From: Nonomuraea cypriaca
Lineage (GTDB): Bacteria > Actinomycetota > Actinomycetes > Streptosporangiales > Streptosporangiaceae
Reading direction: 5' to 3'
DNA length: 64,000 bases
Assembly: GCF_015645445.1 (NCBI RefSeq)
Contig: NZ_JADOGI010000009.1
Span: 1 to 64,000 of the forward strand
Below the pieces are notes generated by a model. That model was not told where the DNA came from, ran no database searches, and was given only the letters and a program-made list of their open reading frames with translations. Below, piece by piece: positions 8,364-17,302 of this stretch (positions are counted from its first letter, which is position 1; each line of letters starts with the position of its first letter). The position numbers and the translations under genes are program-made.

Positions 8364-9129
8364 CGCTGGACATCACCGGGCTGGAGGTCTCGATCGGCGG
8401 CAGGGAGATCCTGCGCGGCGTCGACCTGCGGCTGACGGCCGGCCGGGTGCACGGACTGGCCGGGGAGAGCGGTTCCGGCAAGACGATGACCGGGCTGGCC
8501 GTGCTCGGGTTGCTGCCGCACGGGGCCCGTGTGTCGGGCGCCGTCAGGCTCGGCGAGCGCGATCTGCTCGCGATGCCGGCCAAGGAGCTGAACCGGGTGC
8601 GCGGCGGCGAGGTCGCCATGGTGTTCCAGGACCCGGCGACCAGCCTGCACCCGATGCTGACGATCGGCCGGCAGCTCACCGAGCACATGCGGCACCACCT
8701 GCGGCTGGGCCGGGCGGAGGCGAGGGCGCGGGCGGTGGAGCTGCTCGCCAAGGTGCGCATCCCCGGTCCTGAGGAGGCGTACGGGCGGTTCCCGCACCAG
8801 TTCTCCGGCGGGATGCGGCAGCGGATCGCGATCGCCATCGCGCTGGCCTGCTCCCCGAAGGTGCTGATCGCCGACGAGCCGACGACGGCGCTGGACGTGA
8901 CCGTGCAGGCCGGGGTGCTGCGGCTGCTGCGCGGGCTGTGCGACGAGCTGGGGCTGGCCGTGCTGCTGGTCACGCACGATCTGGGAGTCATGTCGGCGGT
9001 TGCGGACGAGGTGAGCGTGATGAAGGACGGGTTGGTCGTGGAGTCGGGGCCGCGCGGCCGGGTGCTGCGCGAGCCCACGCACGCCTACACCCGTTCCCTG
9101 CTGGAATCCCTGCCGGACGCGGAGGCACG

Positions 9130-9133
<4 letters not shown>
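8360..9133 (+). CDS. Dipeptide ABC transporter ATP-binding protein (DppD-like)
   Basis: A 257-residue ATPase. It has Walker A GESGSGKT, Q-loop MVFQDPATSLHP, signature FSGGMRQR, Walker B VLIADEP and the H-loop LVTHDLG in the usual order. It is shorter than many DppD proteins because it stops soon after the ABC domain (ESLPDAEAR) and lacks the C-terminal oligopeptide-permease extension, which its partner has. The GTG start overlaps the preceding stop by four bases. Confidence 0.93.
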
Positions 9134-10082
<949 letters not shown>

Positions 10083-10083
<1 letters not shown>

Positions 10084-11060
10084 TGGCGGGGCCGGCGGAC
10101 GGACGGCTGGCGGCGGTCCGCGCCACCATGGAACGGGCGCGGATCGATGCCCTGGTGTTGCGTCCCTCGCCCGACTTCCGGTTCCTCGGCGGCGGCGACG
10201 GGCCGTTTCTCGTGGTGACCGGGGACGCGGTGACCGAGACCGACGAGCCGGCCTGGTCGCTGCCCAAGGGGGCGCGGCGGGTCGCAGTGGATCCGGAGAT
10301 GCGGGTGCGCGAGCTGTTCGGGCTGACGATCGAGGCCGAACTCGTCCCCGCCTCCTCCGTGCTGGAGCCGCTGCGGCTGCGCAAGGAGCCGTACGAGGTC
10401 GAGGCCATCGGGCGGGCGGTGGCGGCGGCCGAAGGGGTGCTTCTGCAGGCGCTGGAGCTGTCGTGGTTCGGGGCGAGCGAGCGGGCGATGGCGGGCCGGC
10501 TGCGGTCGCTTTCGCTGGAATCGGGCTGCGAGGAGGTGGTGTCGCTGGGGGTGGCGGCGGGCGAGCACACGGCGCTCCCCGCGCACGTGCCCGGGGAGCG
10601 GGTGATCAACCCGGGGGACGCGCTGACGGTGTCCATCTGCGGGCGGTGGGACGGTTACTGCGCGGAGGTCGCCCGCGTGTTCGCCGTGGCGGAGCCGCCC
10701 GAGGATTTCGAGGCGATGTACTCGGTGGTCCTCGCCGCGCATCGGGCGGGGCTCTCCGCTCTCCTGCCGGATGCCCCGGTCGCTGGGCTGGCCAGGGCCG
10801 TGGGTGACATGATCGACGGAAGCGGGTACGGGCGGTTCGCGGCGGCGCATGTCGGCAGGGGCGTCGGCCTGGGCCCCGACGAGGGACCGCGACCGGGCGA
10901 GGGCCTCCTGATGGCTACCGGGATGACGTTCTGCCTCGAACCAGCCATCTACGTGCCCGGCCTCTTCGGAGCCAGGGTGGCGGACGTGGTGGCGTGCACC
11001 GGCGAGGGGCCGGTGGTGCTGGGCGCGAGCCCGCACGCTTTGCACGTCCTTGATCGATAG
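10083..11060 (+). CDS. M24-fold peptidase homologue with lost metal ligands
   Basis: A 325-residue creatinase/X-Pro aminopeptidase (M24B) fold protein: an N-terminal creatinase-like domain (about 1-115) and a pita-bread domain (about 120-325). In active enzymes five ligands hold two metal ions. Here the first Asp position reads TVSICG, the second is Glu (CAEVAR instead of a DxTR-type motif), the GHG histidine is Arg (GRGVGL), and the last Glu is Ala (GARVADVV). Only the Glu of CLEPAIYVPG remains. It is therefore unlikely to be a dinuclear peptidase. ATG 10083 overlaps the preceding stop by one base; GTG 10080 is an alternative. As the last gene of the transporter operon it may bind or sense peptides. 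Confidence 0.85.
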
Positions 11061-11068
11061 GTGGTCGT

Positions 11069-11098
11069 CCCCGGGGGGAGGCGGCGGAGCCCCCGGGG
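11069..11098. terminator. Bidirectional hairpin terminator between convergent genes
   Basis: CCCCGGGGG (11069-11077) pairs with CCCCCGGGG (11090-11098) around a 12-base purine-rich loop. It lies nine bases after the stop of the M24 gene and faces the convergent beta-solenoid gene. There is no T-run, which is common in high-GC actinomycetes. Confidence 0.6.
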
Positions 11099-11129
11099 CG
11101 TCGCACGGGCGGTCAGAAGACGGGCGGCA

Positions 11130-11699
11130 TCAGAAGCGGCGGCACTGGCCTTCCTTGTCGCCGCGCACCGCGTTCTTGCCACCGCTCACCTTGGGCCGGT
11201 TGCCCTCGCACTCCAGGTTGCCCTTGACGGAGTTGCGGTAGACCCGCAGACCCTCGCGGTTGCCCTCGACCTGGATGTTGCCGTCCACCTTGTTGCCCTC
11301 GACCCGCACCTGGCGGCTGTTGCCCTCGAGCTGGATGTCGCCGTCGACCCGGGTCGAGGTCACCGTGACGACGCCGCTGTCCTCGACCTGGATGTTGCCG
11401 TCCACCTTCGAGCCACCGGTCACCGACACCGAGCGGGCGCCCTCGGCCTGGACGTCGCCGCCGATCCGCGCGTCGCGGGCCACCAGGGTCGCGCCGCGCG
11501 CCACCTTGACGTTGCCGTCCACCCGGGTGCCCGCGAGGGTGCAGGTGGCGCCCTTCGGCACCCGCACGTCGTCGGCGGAGACGGCGCGCATCGTCCCCGA
11601 GCAGGTGCGCGTGTCCGCCAGCGCCGGCGTGGCCATGGCCAGGCCCCCGAACACCGTGCCCAGGACGGCGCCGGCCAGGGTCAGCTTGATCTTGTTCAT
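11130..11699 (-). CDS. Secreted repetitive (beta-solenoid-like) protein
   Basis: A 189-residue exported protein. A signal peptide (LAGAVLGTVFGGLAMATPALA) ends near residue 29. The mature part has a cysteine pair region (TCSGTMRAV, GATCTLAG) and then at least six copies of a roughly 20-23-residue unit centred on VDGNIQVEG/IGGDVQAEG, ending in NLECEGNRPKVSGG and a C-terminal cysteine (GQCRRF). Alternating V-x-V patterns with conserved Gly/Asn turns suggest a right-handed beta-solenoid, as in bactofilin-like polymer-forming domains, but outside the cell. The start at 11699 has an AGGAGA site; an upstream extension would hide the signal peptide. Confidence 0.75.
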   Translation of the reverse strand: MNKIKLTLAGAVLGTVFGGLAMATPALADTRTCSGTMRAVSADDVRVPKGATCTLAGTRVDGNVKVARGATLVARDARIGGDVQAEGARSVSVTGGSKVDGNIQVEDSGVVTVTSTRVDGDIQLEGNSRQVRVEGNKVDGNIQVEGNREGLRVYRNSVKGNLECEGNRPKVSGGKNAVRGDKEGQCRRF

Positions 11700-11969
11700 G
11701 TCGTCTCCTTCGTCAGCCTGGGGCCGGGCTGTTCGCCCCGCCACAAGAAGGATCTCGACGGGCCGTGGCTGCTTCATGAGAGGGACATGAGGTACTTCTC
11801 ATCAAACGCCGGAAAAAACCCATGGAGTCCCCCAAACCCGCCCGCCGCGTGGGACGCGGGCTGGGCACCCCGACGAAGAGGGGCGCTCCTCTTGGTGGTG
11901 CCGCACGAATCCCGCGGGCGCACCATGGCATACCGTCGCCAGTGAGAGTCCATGAGGAGGAGCGGCAGG

Positions 11970-12734
11970 TTGATCGAGGTCAGGGAGCTCCACGAGATCG
12001 CGGAGTTCGAGAGCGTCTACGCGCTGTTCGACGACATCTGGCATTTCAGCCCCGGCGAACCACCCATCACGGTGGAGCTGATGCGGGCGCTGTCGCACAC
12101 GGGTGGCTACGTGGCCGGGGCGTTCGACGGTGACCGCCTCGCCGGCGGCTCGGCCGGGTTCCTCGCGGCGGGCGGCGCACTGCACTCGCACGTGACGGGC
12201 GTGGTGGCGGGACGTGGCATCGGGCTCGCGCTGAAGCTGCACCAGCGGCGCTGGGCGCTGGAGCGCGGGCTGGAGCGGATCACCTGGACCTACGACCCGC
12301 TGGTGCGCCGCAACGCCCACTTCAACCTGGCCAAGCTGGGCGCCCGGCCGCGCGAGTACCTGCCGGCCTTCTACGGCGTCATGGAGGACGCGATCAACGC
12401 GGGCGACGAGTCCGACCGGCTGATGGCCGAGTGGCGGCTGCTCGACCCGCGCGTGGTGGCGCTGGCGCGCGGCGAGCCGCGGGTCACGCCGGTGCCCGCG
12501 GACGCGGTGGTGGCGCTGGCCGACGACGGCGGCCGTCCCGTGCCGGGCCCGGTGGACGCCGGCACGGTGCTGGTGGCGGTGCCCGCGGACATCGAGGGGT
12601 TGCGCCGCGCCGACCCGGGAACGGCCAAGGCGTGGCGGCACGCCGTACGCGACGTGCTGGGCGGCCTGATGGCCGAGGGCCGCGCGGTCACAGGGTTTTC
12701 CGGCAGGACCTACTACGTCGTGGAGAGAACATGA
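11970..12734 (+). CDS. GNAT N-acyltransferase paired with NSAR (probable D-amino-acid N-succinyltransferase)
   Basis: COG3375-type GNAT protein of about 254 residues. It has an acyl-CoA-binding segment VAGRGIGLALKLHQRRWALERG (residues near 70-95, cited here in two parts: VAGRGIGLALK and HQRRWALERG) and WTYDPLVRRNAHFNLAKLGA. In Geobacillus kaustophilus a GNAT of this kind, encoded beside N-succinylamino-acid racemase, succinylates D-amino acids, and the same partner follows here with an ATGA overlap. The TTG start at 11970 is preferred because GGAGGAG lies about seven bases upstream; ATG 11952 is an alternative that would place the site inside the gene. Substrate specificity is inferred from context. 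Confidence 0.82.
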   Translation: MIEVRELHEIAEFESVYALFDDIWHFSPGEPPITVELMRALSHTGGYVAGAFDGDRLAGGSAGFLAAGGALHSHVTGVVAGRGIGLALKLHQRRWALERGLERITWTYDPLVRRNAHFNLAKLGARPREYLPAFYGVMEDAINAGDESDRLMAEWRLLDPRVVALARGEPRVTPVPADAVVALADDGGRPVPGPVDAGTVLVAVPADIEGLRRADPGTAKAWRHAVRDVLGGLMAEGRAVTGFSGRTYYVVERT

Positions 12735-13831
12735 AGATCACTGGAGTGGAGCTGCGGCGGATCGCGATGCCTCTGGTGTCGCCGTTCCGCACCTCGTTCG
12801 GCACGGAGACCGCCCGCGACATCCTGCTGGTCAGAGTCGTGACGCCGGACGCCGAGGGGTGGGGCGAGTGCGTGGCGATGGCCGAGCCCCTCTACTCCTC
12901 CGAGTACGCCGACGGCGCCGCCGAGGTGATCCGCCGATTCCTGCTGCCCGCGCTGCCGGAGAGCCTCGACGTCCACGGGGTGGGCCGGGCTCTCGCGCCG
13001 GTCAAGGGCCACCGGATGGCCAAGGCCGCCCTGGAGACGGCGGTGCTGGACGCGCAGTTGCGGGCGGCGGGCGAGTCGTTCGGCCGCTTCCTCGGCGCGG
13101 CCAGGACGCGGGTGCCGTGCGGGGTGTCGGTCGGCATCATGGACTCGATCCCGCGGCTCCTCGACGCCGTCCAGGGCTACGTGGACGAGGGATACGTACG
13201 GATCAAGCTGAAGATCGAGCCCGGCTGGGACGTCGAGCCGGTCCGGGCCGTGCGCGAGCGGTTCGGCGACGACCTGCTGCTCCAGGTGGACGCCAACGCC
13301 GCCTACTCGTTGAGCGACGCCCGCCGCCTGGCCCGGCTGGACGCCTTCGACCTGCTGCTGATCGAGCAGCCGCTGGCCAACGACGACCTGGTCCAGCACG
13401 CCAGGCTGGCCGAGCGGCTCAGCACGCCGATCTGCCTGGACGAGTCGATCGAGTCGGCCGAGCACGCCGCCGCCGCGATCGCGCTCGGCTCGTGCTCGAT
13501 CGTCAACGTCAAGCCGGGCCGGGTCGGCGGCTACCTGGAGGCCCGGCGCATCCACGACGTGTGCCGGGCGAACGGGGTGGCGGTGTGGTGCGGCGGCATG
13601 CTGGAGACCGGGCTCGGCCGGGCGGCGAACGTGGCGCTGGCGGCGCTGCCTGGGTTCACGCTGCCGGGCGACACGTCGGGGTCGCGGCGTTACTACGAGA
13701 CCGACATCACCGAGCCGTTCGAGCTGGTGGACGGACATCTGACGGTGCCGTCGGGCCCCGGGCTCGGCGTGGAGCCGATCCCGGCCGTGCTCGACGCGGT
13801 GACCACGGCCACCGAGTGGATCACCCTCTGA
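12731..13831 (+). CDS. N-succinylamino-acid racemase / o-succinylbenzoate synthase (enolase superfamily)
   Basis: A 366-residue muconate-lactonizing-subgroup enzyme. The catalytic pair K159-x-K161 (RIKLKIEPG) and K261 (NVKPGRVGG) and the Mg ligands D187 (QVDANAAY), E212 (IEQPL) and D237 (CLDESI) are all present, each two residues lower than in the Amycolatopsis racemase. The segments CGGMLETGLGRAANVALAAL and FTLPGDTSGSRRYYETDI match the NSAR branch closely. Family members often have both N-acylamino-acid racemase and menaquinone OSBS activity. Pairing with a GNAT rather than with men genes favours the racemase role: inverting N-succinyl-D-amino acids to L. Confidence 0.9.
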   Translation: MKITGVELRRIAMPLVSPFRTSFGTETARDILLVRVVTPDAEGWGECVAMAEPLYSSEYADGAAEVIRRFLLPALPESLDVHGVGRALAPVKGHRMAKAALETAVLDAQLRAAGESFGRFLGAARTRVPCGVSVGIMDSIPRLLDAVQGYVDEGYVRIKLKIEPGWDVEPVRAVRERFGDDLLLQVDANAAYSLSDARRLARLDAFDLLLIEQPLANDDLVQHARLAERLSTPICLDESIESAEHAAAAIALGSCSIVNVKPGRVGGYLEARRIHDVCRANGVAVWCGGMLETGLGRAANVALAALPGFTLPGDTSGSRRYYETDITEPFELVDGHLTVPSGPGLGVEPIPAVLDAVTTATEWITL

Positions 13832-13879
13832 GCCTGGGCACCTCCGCCGGCAGGGCACGCGCGTGCGCGGACTCGGCGA

Positions 13880-15736
13880 TCAGGTCGGCGAGCCGCTGAC
13901 CCATTGCTCCAGCCACGCGAGAATCCTTTCGTTGTAGTCGTACCGGTGTGAGGGCCGGCCGTTCAGGATGAACAGATGACTGGCGCCGGGATAGCGCACC
14001 AGCCGGACGGGCACCCGCCGCTCGCGCAGCGCGGCGAACCACTGCTCAGACTGGCCGACGGGGCAGCGGTCGTCGCCCTCGCCGTGCAGCAGGAGGGTGG
14101 GGGCGGTCACCTCGGCCACGTGCGTGATCGGTGACTGGGCGGCCAGGTCGCCCGGGTGTTCGTGGGTCTTCAGCAGGTATCCCATGTCCGAGGTGCCGGA
14201 CATGCTGGTCAGGTCGCTCACGCAGCCGCCCGGGATCGCCGCCTTGAACCGGCCCGTCGTGGAGGTCAGCCAGCACGTCATGTAACCGCCGTAGCTGTAG
14301 CCGGTGACGGCCAGCCGGCCGGGATCCGCGGTGCCGTCCGCCACCAGGTCGTCGACGGCGGCGAGGAAGTCCTGCGTGTCGGCCACGCCCCAGGCGCCGA
14401 CCGCCGCGGTGTAGAAGTCCTCGCCGTAGCCGTCGCTGGCGCGCGGGTTGAGTGCGAGCACCGTCCACCCGTTCGCGGCGAGGACCTGGTGGTAGAGGTG
14501 GAAGCCGTCGAGCACCGGCGCCCAGGCGTTGTGCGGGCCGCCGTGGATGTCCAGCAGCAGGGGTCCCGGCGCGTCCGCCGTCTCGTCGCGCAGGACGAAT
14601 CCCTCCACCTGGGTGCCGTCGGGGGCGGTGAAGGTGCGCCGGGCGGGCGTGAGCAGGTCCACGCCGTCGAGCGCGTGATCGGTGAGCCGGGTGACGTCCT
14701 TTACATTGTCGATCAGGTAGACGTCGCCGGCGCTGTGCGGGGTCGCGGCCACGTACGCGATCCGGCCCGCCGCCACGCTCGCCCCGGACACGCTCACCTC
14801 CTCCGGTACGAGCTTCTCGCCGGGAGCCCGGTACAGGTGGGTGCAGCCGTGGTCGCGCGCGCAGAACAGCAGGTCGTCGCCGAGGAGTGCGGGTGTGGCG
14901 CCCGGGTAGCCGGGGTGGCCGGTCATGACGTTGCGGTCCAGCCCGGTCTCGACCTCGGCGAGGCCGCCGGGACCGAGCTCGAACAGGCGGGTGTGCCCCA
15001 CCGGGCTCCCCTTCAGCCCGGAGACGACCAGCCGTTCACCCAGCCACCACGCGCCGGTGCAGATGATCTCCGGCTCGGTCAGCCGCTCCGGCTCCCCACC
15101 CACCTCCACGGTGTACACCGCGCCCCCGGTCTCGAGGTCGCGGTCGGAGTCCATGCTCGCCACGAACGCCAGCCGCGTCCCGTCCGGCGCCCACGACGGC
15201 TCCCCCGCGTGGAAGTCCCCGTCCGTGACGCGGGCCGTCTCCCCGGTCGCCACGTCCACCACGAACAGGTGCGAGGTCACCCCGCGCAGCAGCCCGGCGC
15301 CGTCGGCCTTGTACTCCAGGCGGTCGGCCACGACGGGCGCGTCCGGATCCGGCGCCGCTCCCCCGGGCCCGGCCGGCCCGCTGAAGGCGATCCTGGTCCC
15401 GTCCGGCGACCACTGCGGCGCGCCAGCGCCGAGCGTCGCCGAGGTGAGCGCGTACGGCTCCCCGCCGTCCATGGGCAGCAGATGGATCTGCGGTTTACCG
15501 TCCACGGGCCGCAGGAACGCCAGAGCGCCGCCGTCGGGCGACCACCGTGCCGCGCTCCCCTTGGCCAGGCGGCGCGGCGGCTCACCCGGCACGGCGAGCC
15601 ACACCTCCGTACGGTTCTCGTCGGCGTCCCGGTCGATGGTGGTGAGCGTGTACGCGACCGCACCGCCATCGGGACGCAGTCGCGGATCAGAGGGAACGGC
15701 GAAGCGGAAGAAATCATCCAGAGTGAGACGCGGCAT
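13880..15736 (-). CDS. S9-family prolyl oligopeptidase/acylaminoacyl-peptidase
   Basis: A 618-residue cytoplasmic serine peptidase expected to cut short peptides or remove N-acylated residues. The N-terminal beta-propeller (about 1-370) shows WSPDG/WAPDG blade motifs (RWSPDGGALAF, QWSPDGTRIAF, SWAPDGTRLAF). The C-terminal alpha/beta-hydrolase domain has the nucleophile Ser481 in GYSYGGY, Asp in GEGDDRCP and His in PGASHLF. There is no signal peptide. The ATG at 15736 begins the PRLTLDDFFRFA stretch typical of the family's N-terminus. It converges with the racemase gene, so it is not in the same transcript, but its activity fits the peptide-uptake locus next door. Confidence 0.92.
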   Translation of the reverse strand: MPRLTLDDFFRFAVPSDPRLRPDGGAVAYTLTTIDRDADENRTEVWLAVPGEPPRRLAKGSAARWSPDGGALAFLRPVDGKPQIHLLPMDGGEPYALTSATLGAGAPQWSPDGTRIAFSGPAGPGGAAPDPDAPVVADRLEYKADGAGLLRGVTSHLFVVDVATGETARVTDGDFHAGEPSWAPDGTRLAFVASMDSDRDLETGGAVYTVEVGGEPERLTEPEIICTGAWWLGERLVVSGLKGSPVGHTRLFELGPGGLAEVETGLDRNVMTGHPGYPGATPALLGDDLLFCARDHGCTHLYRAPGEKLVPEEVSVSGASVAAGRIAYVAATPHSAGDVYLIDNVKDVTRLTDHALDGVDLLTPARRTFTAPDGTQVEGFVLRDETADAPGPLLLDIHGGPHNAWAPVLDGFHLYHQVLAANGWTVLALNPRASDGYGEDFYTAAVGAWGVADTQDFLAAVDDLVADGTADPGRLAVTGYSYGGYMTCWLTSTTGRFKAAIPGGCVSDLTSMSGTSDMGYLLKTHEHPGDLAAQSPITHVAEVTAPTLLLHGEGDDRCPVGQSEQWFAALRERRVPVRLVRYPGASHLFILNGRPSHRYDYNERILAWLEQWVSGSPT

Positions 15737-15958
15737 ACCCGAAACCGTAAGCCAGCACCCTCCGCCCATCTTCGGCCGATCCGACGAACAGCGCCGATTC
15801 CGTTGTACGCGGGACCAACCCGGGCCGCGAGGTCTTCCACTCAGGGCGCAGAACCAGATCCACGATGGCGCAAGTCCTCGTCGGCTAATCTCGGAGCAGA
15901 GCACTGGGGATGGCATATATCCCCGGTGCCCGACCCCCACAGTAAGGGAAGGGCACCG

Positions 15959-16174
15959 ATGAATGTCAAAACGACCGCAGAACGCCTGACGACGTTGGAG
16001 GCTGGAGCCTTCCGCACAGGTGAGGACCTGGCGGAGATCAAGGCGGGGATCGCGGAGCTGCGCGAAGACGCGGCCTACACCCGCAAGGACGTGGATCTGC
16101 TTCTAACCCATTACGGCATCGAGCGTCCCGGAACGGGATCTGGGTCGATATTCTGCGGTGGCTCCCAGGGCTGA
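15959..16174 (+). CDS. Small hypothetical protein, 71 residues
   Basis: An ATG with AAGGGAAGGG upstream opens a 71-codon frame. The product is strongly amphipathic (ERLTTLEAGAFRTGEDLAEI, then AGIAELREDAAYTRKDVDLL), so it is probably a short coiled coil, with a glycine-rich tail. It is divergent from the S9 peptidase gene and is followed 18 bases after its stop by a strong terminator, which supports it being a real transcription unit. Function unknown. Confidence 0.55.
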   Translation: MNVKTTAERLTTLEAGAFRTGEDLAEIKAGIAELREDAAYTRKDVDLLLTHYGIERPGTGSGSIFCGGSQG

Positions 16175-16192
16175 GATCCCCGCCGGTTCGAG

Positions 16193-16221
16193 CCCCTCCC
16201 CGCGTTCTGTCCGGGGAGGGG
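16193..16221 (+). terminator. Intrinsic terminator after the small gene
   Basis: CCCCTCCCCG (16193-16202) pairs perfectly with CGGGGAGGGG (16212-16221), with a nine-base loop, followed by TTTCTCGTC. It is among the clearest factor-independent terminators in the window. Confidence 0.85.
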
Positions 16222-16505
16222 TTTCTCGTCCCTCAAATCGTGCCCACGAGCCGGACAGGTGATCTCGCGGTGGGTGATGGCTTGGCGCAGGGGTGACGGG
16301 TCGGGTTCCGCCGCAGGCAGATGCACGAAATCCTGCGCGGCGCCTCGTGGGACCCGCTCGCCGTGTCCGGGATGTCCTGACTCCGGCTTTTCGGCTGCTG
16401 AGCCCGGGCGGCGCCCGCTGAGCCGCACGGCGACGCGGTGACCGATGAGTTCGGTGGACTGCGCTGGTCTCTTTCAGCGCAGCCCACTCGAACCGGAGGT
16501 TCACG
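16222..16505 (+). promoter_or_regulatory. Upstream region of the RibD-type reductase with a perfect palindromic hairpin
   Basis: No gene is seen here. CTGCGCTG (16459-16466) and CAGCGCAG (16475-16482) form a perfect 8-base inverted repeat with an eight-base loop, ending 12 bases before the GGAGG site (16494-16498) of the next gene. It could be an operator or a 5' leader hairpin. Confidence 0.45.
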
Positions 16506-17060
16506 ATGAGAGATCTGATCGTCACCGAGAACGTCACGCTCGACGGGGTCATCGACGCGAAAGGGGGATGGTTCGACGTGGCCGGTGAGTCGGACGTCGA
16601 TCAGTCCGACCTCCTGGCGGCGCTCCAGGAGCAAGCCGGGGCGGCCGACGCCTTTCTCGTCGGGCGGGTGACGTTCGAGGACATGCGAGGTTACTGGCCG
16701 CACCAGAGCGACGACACGACAGGGGTCACCGACTACCTCAATCGAGTGTCGAAGTATGTCGTCTCCCGCACGATGCGGGATCCGCGATGGGAGCACACCA
16801 CCGTGCTCAGTGGGCTCGGCGAGATTCGGGCGCTGAAGGCCGTACCGGGCGAGGACATCGTCACGACAGGGAGCATCACCCTGGTACGCGAGCTCATCGC
16901 GGCCGGACTGGTGGACGAGTACCGGTTGTTCGTCTATCCGGTCGTGCTCGGGCAGGGCGAGAAGCTGTTCGACGACGCGGGCGGCGCCGCGGCGCTGCGG
17001 CTCGTGGAGGCCCGGCCGTTCCGTTCCGGCGTGGTTCTCCTGCGCTATCGAACGACGTAG
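16506..17060 (+). CDS. Dihydrofolate reductase-fold (RibD C-terminal) protein
   Basis: A 184-residue reductase-fold protein of the RibD_C/DHFR-like family common in actinomycetes, usually of unknown substrate and NADPH-dependent by homology. It has the N-terminal strand LIVTENVTLDGVI, the cofactor region AFLVGRVTFEDMRGYWP, and the closing pattern LVDEYRLFVYPVVLGQGEKL. The start has an ideal GGAGG site. It is one of three paralogues in the window (see 53740 and 54344) and lies directly upstream of the leader region of the EF-Tu paralogue, on the same strand. Confidence 0.88.
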   Translation: MRDLIVTENVTLDGVIDAKGGWFDVAGESDVDQSDLLAALQEQAGAADAFLVGRVTFEDMRGYWPHQSDDTTGVTDYLNRVSKYVVSRTMRDPRWEHTTVLSGLGEIRALKAVPGEDIVTTGSITLVRELIAAGLVDEYRLFVYPVVLGQGEKLFDDAGGAAALRLVEARPFRSGVVLLRYRTT

Positions 17061-17083
17061 CCGCGCGCCACGACCGGTGGCGG

Positions 17084-17121
17084 AATAATCCGTTGCGATC
17101 TCATGCTGATGATCGCACTAT
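17084..17121 (+). promoter_or_regulatory. Candidate promoter of the EF-Tu leader transcript
   Basis: TTGCGA (17093-17098) and CACTAT (17116-17121) are 17 bases apart, and AATAAT (17084-17089) lies three bases upstream of the -35 box in an otherwise very GC-rich stretch. The expected start point (17128-17129) falls on an ATG, so the message could be leaderless. WhiB7-dependent promoters carry an AT-rich block in this position; that this is one is inference. Confidence 0.45.
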
Positions 17122-17128
17122 GTTCCTC

Positions 17129-17209
17129 ATGTTCCAGCACGCTCACCACGCGACGCCCGCCCTGGCGGCGGGCGCGTTCGAGCGTGCCTGCGACGGCCTG
17201 GAGCGCTGA
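17129..17209 (+). CDS. Putative leader peptide (26 residues) upstream of the EF-Tu paralogue
   Basis: An ATG at 17129 (or in frame at 17120, 29 residues) opens MFQHAHHATPALAAGAFERA, continuing CDGLER, and stops at 17207-17209, one base before the long stem that covers the tuf ribosome-binding site. Within the frame, CGCCCGCC (17154-17161) and GGCGGGCG (17167-17174) form a second, competing-position hairpin. No ribosome-binding site precedes it, which fits leaderless initiation at the predicted transcription start. Its role as a ribosome-stalling leader is inference; no similar peptide is known to me. Confidence 0.4.
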   Translation: MFQHAHHATPALAAGAFERACDGLER

Positions 17210-17298
17210 CCTCTTCCCGTAAGTCCTGCGGTGACCCGGCGGGGGGAGGTTGACCGGCCCTGACGGGTCACGAGATTTCCAGGACTCGCGAGAAGAGG
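17210..17298 (+). promoter_or_regulatory. Long stem-loop sequestering the tuf Shine-Dalgarno sequence
   Basis: Three nested perfect helices: CCTCTTC (17210-17216) with GAAGAGG (17292-17298), AGTCCT (17222-17227) with AGGACT (17281-17286), and GTGACCC (17231-17237) with GGGTCAC (17265-17271). The outer right arm GAAGAGG is the ribosome-binding site of the gene starting at 17303. In the folded state translation should be blocked. The structure begins one base after the stop of the short leader ORF, the layout seen in ribosome-mediated translation attenuators. Confidence 0.7.
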
Positions 17299-17302
17299 AA
17301 TC

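Noticed and set aside
12859..13899. Alternative long frame over the racemase gene
   Set aside because: The overlapping frame with all enolase-superfamily catalytic residues is clearly the real gene.
17250..17278. Second promoter TTGACC-N17-AGATTT inside the tuf leader
   Set aside because: The -10 match is poor and it would lie inside the conserved stem; recorded because a start here would bypass the attenuator.
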